Shown in pieces: positions 50,580 to 50,898 of a DNA stretch of 50,898 nucleotides. The notes under the pieces were generated by a model that saw only the letters and a list, made by a program, of their open reading frames with translations, searched no databases and was not told the DNA's origin. Every line of letters begins with the position of its first letter. Position 1 is the stretch's first letter. Both the position numbers and the translations under genes were made by a program. Origin of the DNA: a virus; IMG/VR virus record IMGVR_UViG_3300036826_000031, positions 1-50,898 of that record, one strand, 5' to 3'.

Positions 50580-50876
50580 TTAAGAAGTGTCTGCTTCGCT
50601 ACTCTCCGTAGTGCGTAGAAAGGGTGTAAGGAAGGCATCATATTTGGCCATCGCGTCTTCATCATCGCAACGAATGGTCGTTTCTTGACCCTCGCAAACA
50701 AGATGATAAGCATATCCACTTGGCCAATCCGGGGGACGTTCCCAGTCATCTTCAACTAATTGATATGGGTAAACGATATCGTAGGCGAGCGAAAAGTACA
50801 GATCCCAGATGGGTTTATCTGAACCATCCTCTAGAAACTCCAAGAAAACGATCTTGTTCGAGACAAAACCTGTCAT
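50580..50876 (-). CDS. Hypothetical acidic protein
   Basis: From the ATG at 50876, with GGGGG 7 bases upstream, the product is 98 residues: MTGFVSNKIVFLEFLEDGSDK, DLYFSLAYDIVYPYQL and YAYHLVCEGQETTIRCDDEDAM. It is acidic and aromatic-rich, probably a small alpha/beta fold. No family is recognised. It is the first leftward gene visible and is separated by 86 bases from the terminase group, a gap in which I find no clear promoter. Confidence 0.65.
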   Translation of the reverse strand: MTGFVSNKIVFLEFLEDGSDKPIWDLYFSLAYDIVYPYQLVEDDWERPPDWPSGYAYHLVCEGQETTIRCDDEDAMAKYDAFLTPFLRTTESSEADTS

Positions 50877-50898
50877 CAAAGCCCCCAATCATTTCTAA

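Noticed and set aside
1-50898. Search for integrase, excisionase, repressor or partition genes
   Set aside because: No protein in the window showed the motifs of these families, so lysogeny is not supported by what is visible.

Overview
The window looks like most of the genome of a tailed siphovirus that infects an actinobacterium. The evidence is an HK97-type head module, a long tape measure, an actinophage-style Amidase_2 endolysin, an Rpf-like transglycosylase with LysM, a VldE/ARB-07466-like peptidase, a secreted AMIN-like protein, and frequent GTG/TTG starts. Base composition looks close to 50% GC by eye. No integrase, excisionase or repressor was recognised, so there is no sign of lysogeny in this window. 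No tRNA gene was found.

Layout. (1) Positions 1-3650 are a short rightward operon: small unknown proteins, an SNF2-type helicase and a secreted AMIN-like protein. (2) Positions 3651-4794 carry no conventional gene and separate rightward from leftward transcription. This stretch is packed with perfect inverted repeats, one long-range 15-bp helix, nested pseudoknot-like pairings and a three-way junction. G.U pairs fit a plus-strand RNA. I read it as a candidate large structured RNA, followed by a tiny Cys-rich ORF and a terminator. (3) From here to the right end every gene except one HNH nuclease is on the minus strand, so transcription runs from 50.9 kb down to 4.8 kb. Positions 4795-8165 hold a MazG-like protein with an apparent ATC start, a membrane protein with conflicting frames, an HNH nuclease, a VldE-like peptidase and the amidase endolysin. 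(4) Positions 8218-16183 are the replication/recombination module: RuvC-like resolvase, a family-4 uracil-DNA glycosylase fused to DNA polymerase A, a DUF3987-like ATPase, a DUF669/SSB-like protein, a Sak4-like ATPase and a Cas4-like nuclease, with a good promoter at 16220-16248. (5) Positions 16310-18713 form a second lysis block: r1t-like holin, small membrane proteins and an Rpf-like LysM transglycosylase. (6) Positions 18767-35059 are the tail and head genes in reverse order: S74-chaperoned tail fibre, minor tail proteins, tape measure, a frameshifted pair of tail chaperones, tail tube, connectors, major capsid and decoration protein. (7) Positions 35059-37154 hold the scaffold/protease genes. 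(8) Positions 37151-46755 are an accessory island placed between the portal and the capsid maturation genes: a haem peroxidase with signal peptide, a papain-like protein, and a 1,847-residue fibre that carries a PL7 alginate-lyase-like domain and about 32 tandem 20-residue repeats. (9) Positions 46771-50876 hold the portal, terminase large subunit, a probable terminase small subunit and one unknown gene.

Working together: the packaging, head and tail genes build the virion. The PL7 fibre, papain-like protein and peroxidase probably act on the host surface or its matrix. The polymerase fusion with its recombination partners copies the DNA. Two separate blocks of wall-degrading enzymes release progeny. 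The strongest candidates for something undescribed are the structured RNA region and the peroxidase/papain/lyase island.
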